Positions 20,447 to 30,800 of a DNA stretch of 64,000 nt are shown in pieces. The stretch spans positions 7,175,249-7,239,248 of the forward strand of contig NW_022881603.1 in assembly GCF_003369915.1 (NCBI RefSeq), read 5' to 3'. Below the pieces are notes generated by a model that saw only the letters and a list, made by a program, of their open reading frames with translations, was not told the DNA's origin and did not search any database. Both the position numbers and the translations under genes were made by a program. The stretch's first letter is position 1; the number at the start of each line of letters is the position of its first letter. The DNA is from Drosophila miranda (taxonomy: Eukaryota > Arthropoda > Insecta > Diptera > Drosophilidae).

Positions 20447-20818
20447 TGTGGAGATAATGTTTTTTATCCCCAATCGGCCGCCTAATTATTTCGAATTAAA
20501 TAAAACTCGGCGCAGAAATAAAATTACGATATGTTCTTTAATGCGTGACATCCAAATTGCAAGTGTGGCTTGCCTGCCCTTTACATTGCCGCTCCGATCG
20601 CTAAGCGCAGCTTCGCTCGGCCGACGTCGGTAGGCAGACGCAAAGCGGAGATAGCGAAGAGCGAGCTGGCAGAGAGCGTTTAGCAGGGCAAGCAAGCGCA
20701 AAGCTTTAACAAACAAATGAGTGGCATAGACATAAGTAACAAACAAAATAAGCGGCTGAGGGCCAAGAATTAGGTGCTATTTGGCAAGCAGCTAATCGGC
20801 TGGGTTCTGCTCCGAACA
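20447..20818 (-). repeat. 5' LTR of BEL copy C
   Basis: 372 bp, paired with 14526-14897 with two visible substitutions (GCCTAAT/GACTAAT and CGGCTGG/CGGCGGG). Confidence 0.93.
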
Positions 20819-20823
20819 GGCGG

Positions 20824-21962
20824 AAAGAATGATACTGAACCGCATCATGCAGCTTGAACCTGTAAAGCAAAGAATTCCAAAGTGGCAGTTTGGATTTAGA
20901 CAAGGTCACGGCACGCCAGAACAACTTCATCGAGTGGTCAACTTCGCGCTTGATGCAATGGAGCAAAAAATGTATTCGGTAGCTGTGTTTATGGACATTC
21001 AACAAGCGTTTGACAGGGTGTGGCATGATGGCCTCCTCTTTAAGCTGAGAATCATATTGCCGCCGCAGCTATTCCAGCTGGTGAGTAGCTTTCTAATGGA
21101 CAGAAGTTTTAGAGTTGTTGTAAATGGAGCAAAATCATCGAAGCGCCCAATCTGTGCAGGCGTCCCACAAGGCAGCGTTCTTGGACCAAAGTTATATACC
21201 CTATATACAGCCGATATGCCTTCCTCAAGGGTAATAACTGGGTTGGACGAGGACGATGTGTTGATAGCAACCTACGCGGATGACACTGCAGTGCTGACCA
21301 GAAGTCCAAGCATAAATCTAGCTACGCAAGCTCTGCAACAATATGTGAGCAGCTTTGAGGTCTGGGCTCAGAAATGGAACATAGGCATCAACAGCAGCAA
21401 ATGTGCTAATGTTACTTTTGCTACGAGAACACTTTCTTGCGGAGGCATTAATATGCTGGGCTCCACACTTACGCACAAGAGCTCGTACAAATACCTGGGT
21501 GTTGTACTCGACAGGTCACTAAATTTCAAAACCCATACTACCATGGTTCGACAGTCTGTGATGGCGAAAGCGGGAAAGATGGCGTGGCTACTTGCACCAA
21601 GAAATAAGCTATCGCTGTATAGCAAAGTCACGATATACAAGTCCATCCTCAGCCCCATATGGAAATACGCACTTCAAGTTTACGGCATCGCGTCAAAAAC
21701 CAACTTAAATAAAATTAGAGTTGCTCAGTCAAAAATTCTACGACGAATATGCAATGCTCCATGGTACATACGAAACAGCGACATCGAGAGGGACCTAAAG
21801 GTTCCCAAAGTGGGCGATGTTATACAATTACATGCAGCAAGGTACTTGCAACGACTTGGTGGTCACCCTAATGCGCTAGCCAGACGTCTAATTAACCCGC
21901 CAAGGAAAAGAAGACTCAAAAGGAGTCATCCACTGGATCTCCCTACTAGATCCCTCCTATAA
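20824..21962 (+). pseudogene. Jockey-type LINE reverse transcriptase, C-terminal part (split gene)
   Basis: Continues the frame broken at 14525. RT blocks are visible in order: WQFGFRQGHGTPEQLHR, VFMDIQQAFDRVWHDGL, GVPQGSVLGPKLY and the catalytic TYADDTAVL near 21270, then the thumb (YKYLGVVLDRSLNF) and the characteristic jockey C-terminal RRLKRSHPLDL before a TAA. There is no RNase H, as is usual in the jockey clade. The frame itself is undamaged, so it was probably functional DNA until BEL copy C landed in it. Helena or BS-like is a plausible subfamily, from memory only. Confidence 0.9.
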
Positions 21963-22153
21963 CATCTCATTAACTTTTTGTAAATATTCTAAATAATGTA
22001 TGTACCTACTCCATATATGTAACATTAAGTTTAAGTATGTATCTCCTGTGATCAATTGTTTTTCCCCTTAAATGTAAAACTAGATTAAGTTGCCACGAAA
22101 GGTAGCAGTAAACTTGTTTACAATAAAATACAAATTTTCCACAAATTTTCCAC
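21963..22153 (+). other. 3' tail of jockey-type LINE
   Basis: AT-rich 3' untranslated region with AATAAA at about 22122, ending in a short duplication (AAATTTTCCAC twice, 22133-22153). It abuts BEL copy B at 22154. No clear target duplication was found for the LINE. Confidence 0.6.
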
Positions 22154-22202
22154 AATCCTACACTCAAGGAGCGGTATTCCGCCTTTATGAGGGAGTATTG
22201 AT

Positions 22203-24296
22203 TTGCATCATATGCACCAAGTCAACCCTGATTCCCGTAGTCTCTGCAAATATTTCTTGCCTCATCACTGTGTCCTAAAGGAGGACAGTACGACGACAAA
22301 ACTCCGTGTCGTTTTCGACGGATCCGCAGCTACATCAACTGGATATTCTCTAAATGATGTGATGATGACAGGCCCTGTTATTCAGCCTGCATTGTTTAAC
22401 ATATTGATTCGCTTTCGAACATATCCAGTCGCTCTCACTGGGGACATTTGTAAAATGTACCGCTGCGTACGAGTGTCTCCACCCGACAATTTGTATCAGT
22501 GCATCCTATGGCGAGATTCCATCGAGTCCGAGGTTCAAGTCTACACATTAGACACCGTCACATACGGGACGAGGGCTGCATCATTTTTAGCGGTCCGCGC
22601 AATGCACCAGCTGGCCATCGACGAGGGTGAGTCCTACCCTCTGGGCTCAGCTGCTCTGCGGCAGGAGTTTTACGTGGATGACCTTATTTCGGGCGGTAAT
22701 TCGGTCGCACCGGTCATGGACAAGATGCACCAAACATCAGCTTTACTGTCCCGTGGTAATTTTAGACTTAGGAAATGGTGCTCCAGTCACCAGGAAGTAC
22801 TTGAGGGAACCCCTGAAGATGACATAGAGAAGTTCCTAAAGTTTAATGATGGAAGCGACATTGCCAAAACTCTCGGCTTAGCGTGGAACCCTGCTTCGGA
22901 TCAGCTGCTTTTTGCCTTGTCCGCACTGGACACAAACTCAAAGCCATCAAAGCGGTCGGTTTTATCTACGATTGCGCGGTTCTACGACCCTCTTGGATTG
23001 ATAAACCCAGTCATTGTCAGGTGCAAAATCTTCCTTCAGCAGCTTTGGAGAGAAAATTTGGATTGGGATGAAAGCCTACCCTCAGCGTTGCATTCAACGT
23101 GGATGGACTTGAGAAATAGTTTGGCAAGCATTTCTCGGATCTCATTTCCTCGCTTGGTTCTTCGTTCTAGTGTGGCTACAGAAGTTCACGGATTCTGTGA
23201 TGCCAGCTTAGAAGCATATGGCGCTTGCGTGTATGTCGTGTCCAGGGAAGCCCATTCTTTGAGCCACGTTTTGTGCTCAAAGCCGCGAGTGGCGCCGCTA
23301 AAGACTATATCGATTCCTAAGCTGGAATTAAGTGGAGCCCATTTGCTTGCGAAAATCATGCAGAATGTAAAGGACATGGGAATCTTTACAGGTCGGTTCT
23401 ATTGCTGGTCGGATTCGTCAACAGAATTATCTTGGATTAGGGACGAGCCAGCTAAATTTCAAGTTTTCGTGGCAAATCGAGTGGCATCAATTCAGGAGTT
23501 GACGGCAGCCATGGAATGGCGCTATGTTCCCACATCGTTAAATCCTGCTGATATTCTCTCGAGAGGCTCGCTTCCCAACCATCTTATCCAGTCAGAGCTA
23601 TGGTTTCACGGCCCATCCTTTTTGCTAGGCTCCAAGGATAAGTGGCCTGAATCTCCATCTAACAACATAGCAACTTTGGAGCTTCGCAAGAGAGGATTGC
23701 TAATCACGTCTCCACATGCCGATCTCACGTCCGGATGCAAATTTGCGAATTCATTCTTTCGCATGCAGCGCACATTCGCCTACATGCATAAATTTATACA
23801 TCGTCTTAGGCATCCAGGACTCACCGTTTCTGATATTCGGCAAGGAACGCATCTTCTAATTCGACACATTCAGCTGGCAAATTTGTGGATGGACATAAAG
23901 GAGATTCGGCGCAATGGTCCAGTCATGAAATCCAGTCCTATTAGTTCGCTCAACCCGTTCATCGATCATTCTGGACTACTTAGAGTTGGAGGTCGTCTTG
24001 GCAACTCATCGCTAGGATTTGACGCTCAGCACCCGCTCATTCTGCCAAAGGGACATTCCATTACCTTTGCGCTGATAAGATATTATCATGAAAGAAACCT
24101 CCATGCCGGACCTCGCGCCTTGCTATCCAAAATTCGGCTGGAATATTGGCCCATTGGAGGTGTTAAGGCAGTGTCAAGGGTCGTCAGCAGATGTGTGAGA
24201 TGCTTCAGGAATAGGCCGCGCATGGTCGAACACATCATGGAGACCTACCTAAGGAACGTTTGGAAGGATCTCGAGCTTTTGAAGTCACTGGAGTAG
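22203..24296 (+). pseudogene. BEL/Pao RT-RNase H-integrase N-part (copy B)
   Basis: About 697 codons: RT from TKLRVVFDGSAATSTGYSLND through FYVDDLISGG near 22668, RNase H (EVHGFCDASLEAYGACVY near 23188; CWSDSS near 23405), then the integrase finger (CVRCFRNRP near 24195). The frame ends early because one G is missing at about 24238 (ATGGAGACC where a GGG run is expected), shifting the reading just before the integrase core. The N-terminal gag-protease is not attached. Confidence 0.88.
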
Positions 24297-24817
24297 ATTA
24301 CTGTGGACCTTTTTTCTACCGATCAGAAATCCGCACGAGGCCTCCGATCAAGTGCTACATTAGCGTATTCATCTGTTTCACTTCTAAGGCTATACACATG
24401 GAGCTCGTAAAGGATTTGACCACCGCATCATTTCTAGGCGCACTAAAGCGTTTTACTTCCACTCGAGGAAGGCCAAGTCAAATTTGGTCGGACAATGCGA
24501 CAAACTTTGTTGGGGCCAAGAACGAGCTTCTGGAGCTAAAGAAGCTTTGTCTGAGCGAACCGCATATGAAGGAGGTCCACGAATCCTGCTTGGCTGACTC
24601 GATCGACTGGCGTTTCATCCCACCTCGCTCTCCGCATTTTGGCGGGTTGTGGGAAGCGGCCGTGAAGACCGCAAAATATCACCTGTACCGCTCAGTTGGA
24701 CCATCTGTGCGTAGCTTCGACGAGCTGCGCACTCTGATCTGTCAGATCACTGCAATTGTTAACTCTCGCCCTTTGCTCTCGCTTTCAGAAAATCCAGATG
24801 ATTTAGACCTGACCTAA
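24260..24817 (+). pseudogene. BEL/Pao integrase core (copy B, shifted frame)
   Basis: Reads GVDYCGPFFYRS, then WSDNATNFVGA and FGGLWEAAV, so the D-D-E triad is present. This is the reference for the block missing in copy C. It ends at NPDDLDLT with a stop because a short deletion joins two GACCT-type motifs at about 24810. Confidence 0.85.
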
Positions 24818-25194
24818 CGAAGCTGAACTACAATCGTCTGGATGGCTGGCAGCGGGTCACCCAACTACAGCAAATATTTTGGAGGCGTTGGCGCGAAGAG
24901 TATCTCACTCTTTTGCAAGAGCGCGCGAAGTGGCGTACCCCCGCGCAAAACATCTGCAAGAACGACCTCGTTCTGGTGAAGGACGAAAATCTTCCTCCAA
25001 TGCGTTGGCCACTGGCTAGAGTGGTCGATGTCGTTGTGGGCAAGGACGGAGTGTGTCGCGTCGCTGACCTGAAGACATCCTCAGGAAACATCAGGAGGGC
25101 CGTCACTCGGCTATGTTTGCTGCCCCTTAAGGAATCTGTTGAGAGACTAGCTCCCAACGGGGGGAGTATGTTCGGGCCAGCCGCTGAAGAATAA
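24818..25194 (+). pseudogene. BEL/Pao integrase C-terminal region (copy B)
   Basis: After the deletion the reading resumes with LNYNRLDGWQRV, then ERAKWRTPAQN and PPMRWPLARVVDV, typical of the BEL integrase C-terminal domain (DUF5641-like). It ends in a TAA inside the 3' LTR. Confidence 0.8.
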
Positions 25195-25417
25195 CCGTAA
25201 CTTTAACATTAGTATTGTATGAGCAGAGAGAGCCGCCTATGTTGTAAAACGTTGACGTTCTTCAGAGCTGCTGCGCTCTCCCGCTAAAGGGGCTCTCTGC
25301 CGCCGCCACTTCGGCAACTACTTTGATCTGCTGCCGCCACTTCGGCAATCACTTTGATCTAACGCCGTCGTCTATAGTTTAGTTCTATGCTAACCCCTCT
25401 GCTCATTGGTTGCATAT
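25169..25417 (+). repeat. 3' LTR of BEL copy B, truncated
   Basis: Matches the first 249 bp of the LTR at 9836 almost exactly (CTGCAGAG/CTTCAGAG near 25262), then breaks into an AT-rich stretch with a TATAATATCGATATTATA palindrome. The remaining ~145 bp of LTR are missing. Confidence 0.85.
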
Positions 25418-25870
25418 ATTATATATAATATCGATATTATATACTGTGTCTATCGACTGCCCTCTAAATTATAATATTACTGAATCCAAATTTAAATTTG
25501 GGCGCCAAAAACTAAAAAATGATATAAAGAAGCGCCCGTTACGATAGCTTCTTTTAGTAATGGATTTTTTAACTAGATCTGGGATCACTTGCTTAACAAT
25601 TTGAACTTTCAGAAGGTCGTTGAAAATTCTGATAATAAAATCTAATTACTTGTAACCGCCAGTAGCGCAGCTATCAAGATTCACAGAGTGATAGCTGCAC
25701 CACTTGTCGTGAGACTTGAAGCCACCTGTATTATCGCTTCTGGCAAATCGCTCATGAGTTTCCCAGACGACCTACCAGTCTTGTTGAATTAAACGTAGTT
25801 TCTGTGCGAAAATAGCCTGCCATAAATTTGCCCGCCCAAATCTTCCAGTCCTTATCAGATGTTCCTTGGG
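25418..25870. other. Intergenic DNA upstream of lipase
   Basis: No gene seen. It contains TTGGGCGCCAAAAAC near 25497, reminiscent of an LTR primer-binding region, and CTTATCAG near 25852, a GATA-factor type site that would fit gut expression of a lipase (inference). Confidence 0.45.
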
Positions 25871-25871
25871 G

Positions 25872-25883
25872 GTATATAAAAGG
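25872..25883 (+). promoter_or_regulatory. TATA box of the lipase gene
   Basis: GTATATAAAAGG lies about 50-60 bp before the lipase ATG, leaving room for a short leader with a start about 30 bp downstream. Confidence 0.65.
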
Positions 25884-25931
25884 AATGAGTGGTCACACCA
25901 TTTGGTAAAGTACCTGCACCTGTGATCAAAA

Positions 25932-27166
25932 ATGCTGGTTCCCCAAGTATTTCTGGGTCTTCTATGTCTAGGCCTGGCCACAGCCTTGCCCGCCGACGGC
26001 GGGCGGGTGAGCTCTGTGACAACGGTAAAAACGAATCTCTTTATTATAATATCTCTGTATTATTCAGTTGACTCTAGTGAGAGCACAAGGCTATGAGATT
26101 CAGGAGCATACTGTTCAGACGTCGGATGGATATATTCTCACCATGCACCGCATTCCATACTCCAAGAATACCGGCTACGATGGCGCTCGTCCTGTTGCCT
26201 TCCTCATGCACGGTCTGCTCTGCTCGTCCTCTGACTGGGTGATTGGGCGGTCCACACAGTGGCCTAGCTTACCTGCTTTCTGAGGCTGGCTATGATGTCT
26301 GGATGGGCAATGCTCGTGGCAACACCTATTCGAAGAAACATGCAACCCACACACCGCTGCTGCTGCCCTTCTGAAACTTCGAGTGGCATGACATTGGAAT
26401 CTATGATCTGCCCGCCATGATAGACTACGTCCTATACGCCACGGGTGTAGATCAACCTCGTACGTGGGTCACTCCCAGGGCACCACCGCTTTCTTCGTGC
26501 TCAACTCGATGATTCCGCGATTTAAGAGTCGCATACGCTCGGCTGGAGCACATGGAGAGTCCCCTAGCCACCGTAGGAGATCCTCTGTTGGGACAACCAA
26601 ATGCCTTTGTTGAGCTATTCGGCAGTATGGAGTTTCTGCCAAACACTCAGCTCATGAATTTGCTGGGCGCTGTATTGTGCAGTGATCAGGCTATATCCCA
26701 GGTTATCTGCACAAACAGCCTGCTCCTCATGGGCGGCTGGAACTCGCCATATTTGAACAAGTCAATGATCCCAGAAATAATGGCCACCACGGCAGGCTGT
26801 TCGGTGAACCAGATCTTCCACTATCTGCAGGAGTACAATTCGGGATATTTCCGTCGATTCGACTACGGTTCGACCCGAAACAAGAAGGAGTACGGCTCCA
26901 AGGCTCCACAAGATTACAATGTGGAGGGCATAAACGTTCCCACATACCTTTACTACAGCGACAACGACTACTTTGCCAGTTTAATCGATGTGGATCGTCT
27001 TCGCTACGTAATGGATCCGAATTCCCTGAAGAGTGCGTATCGCCTACCCGAGACTAAATGGAATCATTTGGACTTCCTGTGGGGCCTGAATGTCAAGCAA
27101 ATACTTTATGACCGAGTGATCAATGACATAAAGAATGCGGAAGCATGTGTTAAAAATAAAACTTAA
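25932..27166 (+). pseudogene. Acid (lysosomal-type) lipase pseudogene, CG8093/Lip3-like
   Basis: Exon 1 (25932-26024) encodes a signal peptide (MLVPQVFLGLLCLGLATA). A 43-bp intron (26025-26067) follows, then the alpha/beta-hydrolase body: [54 protein letters not shown], the nucleophile elbow YVGHSQGTTAFF near 26461-26496, and near the end SDNDYFAS and NHLDFLWG with the probable Asp and His. Intact family members are secreted or lysosomal triglyceride/sterol-ester lipases of about 400 residues. This copy has a frameshift at about 26240, a Trp-to-stop TGA at 26372-26374, another frame change before the GHSQG box, and a deletion of about 20 bp at about 26540. None is in a homopolymer, so it is a true pseudogene. 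CG8093 is my best guess because it is numbered next to row (CG8092). Confidence 0.85.
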
Positions 27167-27735
27167 GATCGTGATAATTAGAATTCAAAACAACAAAACA
27201 CTTTTCAACTATTTAAGCAATGGGTTTAATTACTGATGCGGTGATATTTGATAAGGGGTCATAAATACAATTTAAATTGTCGGTATTTCACCGTGACATA
27301 ACACAAGCCAAACAGCGTTTTATTTGTTTCAAATTATCGTTATATATGTTTCGTTCTTTTGAAAATGCGGTATTTTTTTGAGATATGCGCAAAATAAACA
27401 CTGCTTAGTATCGATAAGTGACTTTCGACTACTCCAATGATTATCCTTTGCGTTTTTTTGTTTTGACCTATTTCGTTAAAACCATTTTTATCCAAAATCC
27501 AATAAAAGCAAGTGTTGAATATAAACCAGACAATTAGAAAATAGATTCACTAATCGGATAAAATTATGTGGGCATGGCTAAATATTCTATCTAGCTAGTA
27601 ATATTTGATGGAATATTAAAATCAAGGAATATGTAAATTATAACTTGAATTAGTCAGTATATTTACGGTATATTTTGAAAATGAGACGGTATATTTCTGA
27701 GGGTGGGACCGTATATGCCATATACTACCCGCGGT
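27167..27735. other. Intergenic region between lipase and row
   Basis: AT-rich, no gene. The lipase polyadenylation signal AATAAA overlaps its last codons at 27156. The right half (27490-27765) is the segment duplicated at 9405-9685. Confidence 0.6.
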
Positions 27736-27745
27736 CATACTGGCC
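27733..27745 (+). promoter_or_regulatory. Motif 1 (M1BP)-like core promoter element of row
   Basis: GCGGTCATACTGG resembles the Drosophila Ohler motif 1 consensus (GGTCACACT). It is preceded by GGTATATTT-type repeats common in TATA-less housekeeping promoters. It lies about 125 bp before the row ATG. Confidence 0.55.
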
Positions 27746-27862
27746 ACAGGTACACCCACGACAAAAAACCTAATCCAATACGGAAAATAATTTATTTTCG
27801 CTTAAAATTTATCTAAAAAACGCCATATCTTGGCCAGTGGTCGTGTTAAGTTAATCCCCAAG

Positions 27863-30800
27863 ATGTCGCGTGTAACGAAAAGTGATATTTCGCTCGATAT
27901 GGAGGTCTGGGTGGAGGAGATGTCGGAGGCGCAGTTGGCGTACTACTACAAAATCACAAACGAGCATTATGCTGTGAAAAATGCACTTAAGAGCGCCGTG
28001 AACGCCAATGAAGGAAAGGAACTGTTCAATGGCCAAGTGTTTCAAGCTTATTCGTTCAAGGGAAAAGTGCTGCAGGAGCTGAAAGAGGGCACCTTGCCTG
28101 GCTCCACGGGAAGAGGACGTGGCCGACCAAAACAGTCTTTAAATATTGCTTACTTGGAGTCATCCGACGACGGCGATGATGATGTTCCGTTGGCCAAGAG
28201 ATTGGCCCTGTCCGCGGGTAAAAAGGCAGTGGCTGCTGGAACGTCTCCAAAGCTTGGAAAAAAAAGCAGCCGCCGCCGCCGCTGCCGCATCCCCTGGCAA
28301 AGCTTCGCCTCAACCCAAGGGCAGCAAAAGTGACTCGAGTAGCAAATCTCCAAAAGACTCCAACAAAGGTGGCGAATCTCCTCCTAAAAACTATCGCCCA
28401 GCTGAGGTCAACTCGGTGGGAGGTCTAGTTGTGGGCAGCACTGACGAAAGTAAGGATTCTAAAGACGTTAAGGATGGCAAGGACTCCAAAATGCAGGGAA
28501 AAACATATCCGTCTCTGGTGGTGCTGGCCAAACCGTTCCTTAAGATCAAAGACATGGCTGCAACACGCAGCAAGCTGGATTCCAAGGTTAAACTGGTTCT
28601 CATGCTGACTCCGAACAAGTTTTGCGAGTGGCTGCTCCAGGAGGGTCTTCTCAGATCCCAGCAGAATTGCATTAATCATCGAAATAGTGAACTGAAATTG
28701 GGTAAGTAGGATCAGTTGTGCATCACACCGAAAACTCTTCTCACTTTCACTTCTCCTTAAATCCCTGGGAATATACTCGGATGTATCGAAATTCCCCTAT
28801 ACCGGAGGCTATGTGTGGATTAGTGATTTCTGTCCTTTTCGCTTCGTTTCCGTCTTCAATAATTCAATATTCGAGGGAGATTCGCATCCGCCCACATTTC
28901 TTTTAAAGCTTATCTACCATTGGGCCTGCCAGACCTGCATTTAGAATGTAGTCCAGTGGGTCAAGGTGGACAGTGTGTACATCAAGGGCATCTACACATG
29001 GCTGAGAGCCATTTGCACTTTGGGCGTGCATCAGAAGTGCAAAAAGTTAGGAGGTCCCGGAAAGTTTGTGGAGGTAATGTACAAAATTATTCCCTTGATG
29101 TTTGCCCATTCACTGTTTGATGTTGTTCTTCCCAGGTGGGCGTCATATCGCTGGGAACCACCTCGCAAGATGGAGCTCAGCGTCAGGTTAAGGTCGAAGT
29201 GCTAGGTGTCTATGATTATGCAGACAAATCAATCCGATTGCGTGCAGTAGAGCCGATTATCGATGGAGATCGTAATTACAAGAAACGCTTCCAGGGCATC
29301 CTGGAGCCGCTTTCGCGTTGGGTCCACAAGGACAGTACTATTTGCATCGACCTGACGGTAGACAAGATCACCCTGTTCAGTTTGGGATTCAAGAATATTG
29401 AAGCAAGCACAACAACTCGGCGGTGATGGAGTACTTGCGTAGAATCGTTCCTCGCATGTTCCAGAACACATTGTCGCTGCTCTCGCGTCAGATGATTCAG
29501 CAATTCCTGGACGAGCTTGTTTGGCGTGAATCGTTTAGAACGTATGCCCTTCAGGCCTTCAATAACATTATAATACACATAGCCGAGCAGACAAGAGTTA
29601 CCCCCACCGAGACAATCACTCAACGCCTGTATCAGGTAAGCAAAGTGGATCCATTTTATGGCACTAACACTTTTCTAATCCATCTCTTGTTCTGTTCAGG
29701 TGGCAACAAACCCTTTCAAAGACTGGAGCGTACTGCCGGCCAACTACAAGGAGACACCGGCCAATGCGGCACCCAAGCGCCTCATGAAACGTTAGTAGTT
29801 TCGTAGTGTTCAATCGACTTGAATTTAATACAAGGCCGTTAATAGAATAATTCTAAGCAAAAGCGTTTGTCACTCCAAAGCAGTGGTCGTCGCCTGTCAA
29901 ACAGTGGTCGTTTTTCCGTTGTCTTAGGCTTCGTATTCCCTGTTGTTTACACACAGAACCAAGCGGAAAAATGTTATTGTATTGGCGCTCCGACCACTGA
30001 TCCAAAGTCAAGTGTTTTCCTCTTTTTTACTTATTCAGTCATTGTCAGTGTTGAGCTCAGGAAAAGTACTTATGACAACACCAAGTGTTGGATCTAGATA
30101 CTCGCAAAAAACCCAGCACATAAGCTTATTTTATGGCATCTTTCATGTTAACTTATTTTAAACAACAGAGAACTAAACGAAAACCACTAAATAAAATTGT
30201 CCAAAAACTTAAGAAATGGAAAGCCTTGCTAAAGCTATGTTTTTATTTGATTTATTTATAATTTGGAGTGATAAAACGCATACAGTTAATTTTATAATGT
30301 GGCTCCAGCCATGTGCTAACTTTATTTGATATTGAAAGTTGATCGGAAGTTAAGTTGTTTTGTTGTTGTTGTTTTTTGTTTGGCGAGTTTGATCCACATT
30401 GATAATTTACCCTTACCCTTTATCTGTGCGCAGCGATTAACGATGCTGATTATACCAGCTCCACCAAGGCGCCCAAGAAGGAAAAGAAAGAGAAAGATGT
30501 TGAGAAGGACATATTGCCAGCTGGCACCAAGAGGCGCGCGGTGAACACACCGCCACCGCCGCCACCAGCTACGAAGGGACCGGGAAGACCACCAGGCAAG
30601 GGCTCAGTCAAACACACGCCTTCAAAGCCAGTCGCACCTTCACCAACGGTGACAAAATCGGCGGCAAAGAAGCCAAAGGAGAAAGAAGAGAAACTTCCCG
30701 TGGTGGTCAAGAGAGAGGAGGACGACCTCAAGGGACTGGAGGAGCTGTACTACGGCATAAGCGATGGGATGGACGAATACTTTGAACAATTCCCATACAA

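Larger units (their letters stand above)
14526..20818 (-). mobile_element. BEL/Pao retrotransposon copy C, complete, inserted in the jockey-type LINE
   Basis: It has two 372-bp LTRs (14526-14897 and 20447-20818) differing at two sites by eye, and a 5-bp target duplication GGCGG at 14521-14525 and 20819-20823, the length expected for BEL/Pao. The element reads on the minus strand. A primer-binding site and polypurine tract are present. It is young, and it postdates the LINE it interrupts. Confidence 0.95.
22154..25417 (+). mobile_element. BEL/Pao retrotransposon copy B (3' part)
   Basis: Same family as copy A. It begins in the linker before RT with sequence that also occurs at 12763-12829, so A and B are overlapping copies and not two halves of a single interrupted element. 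It contains RT, RNase H, integrase and a 3' LTR truncated at 25417. Confidence 0.85.

Noticed and set aside
25481..25531. TTGGGCGCCAAAAAC as a new LTR primer-binding site
   Set aside because: No LTR or retroelement frame is attached; noted but not enough to call an element.
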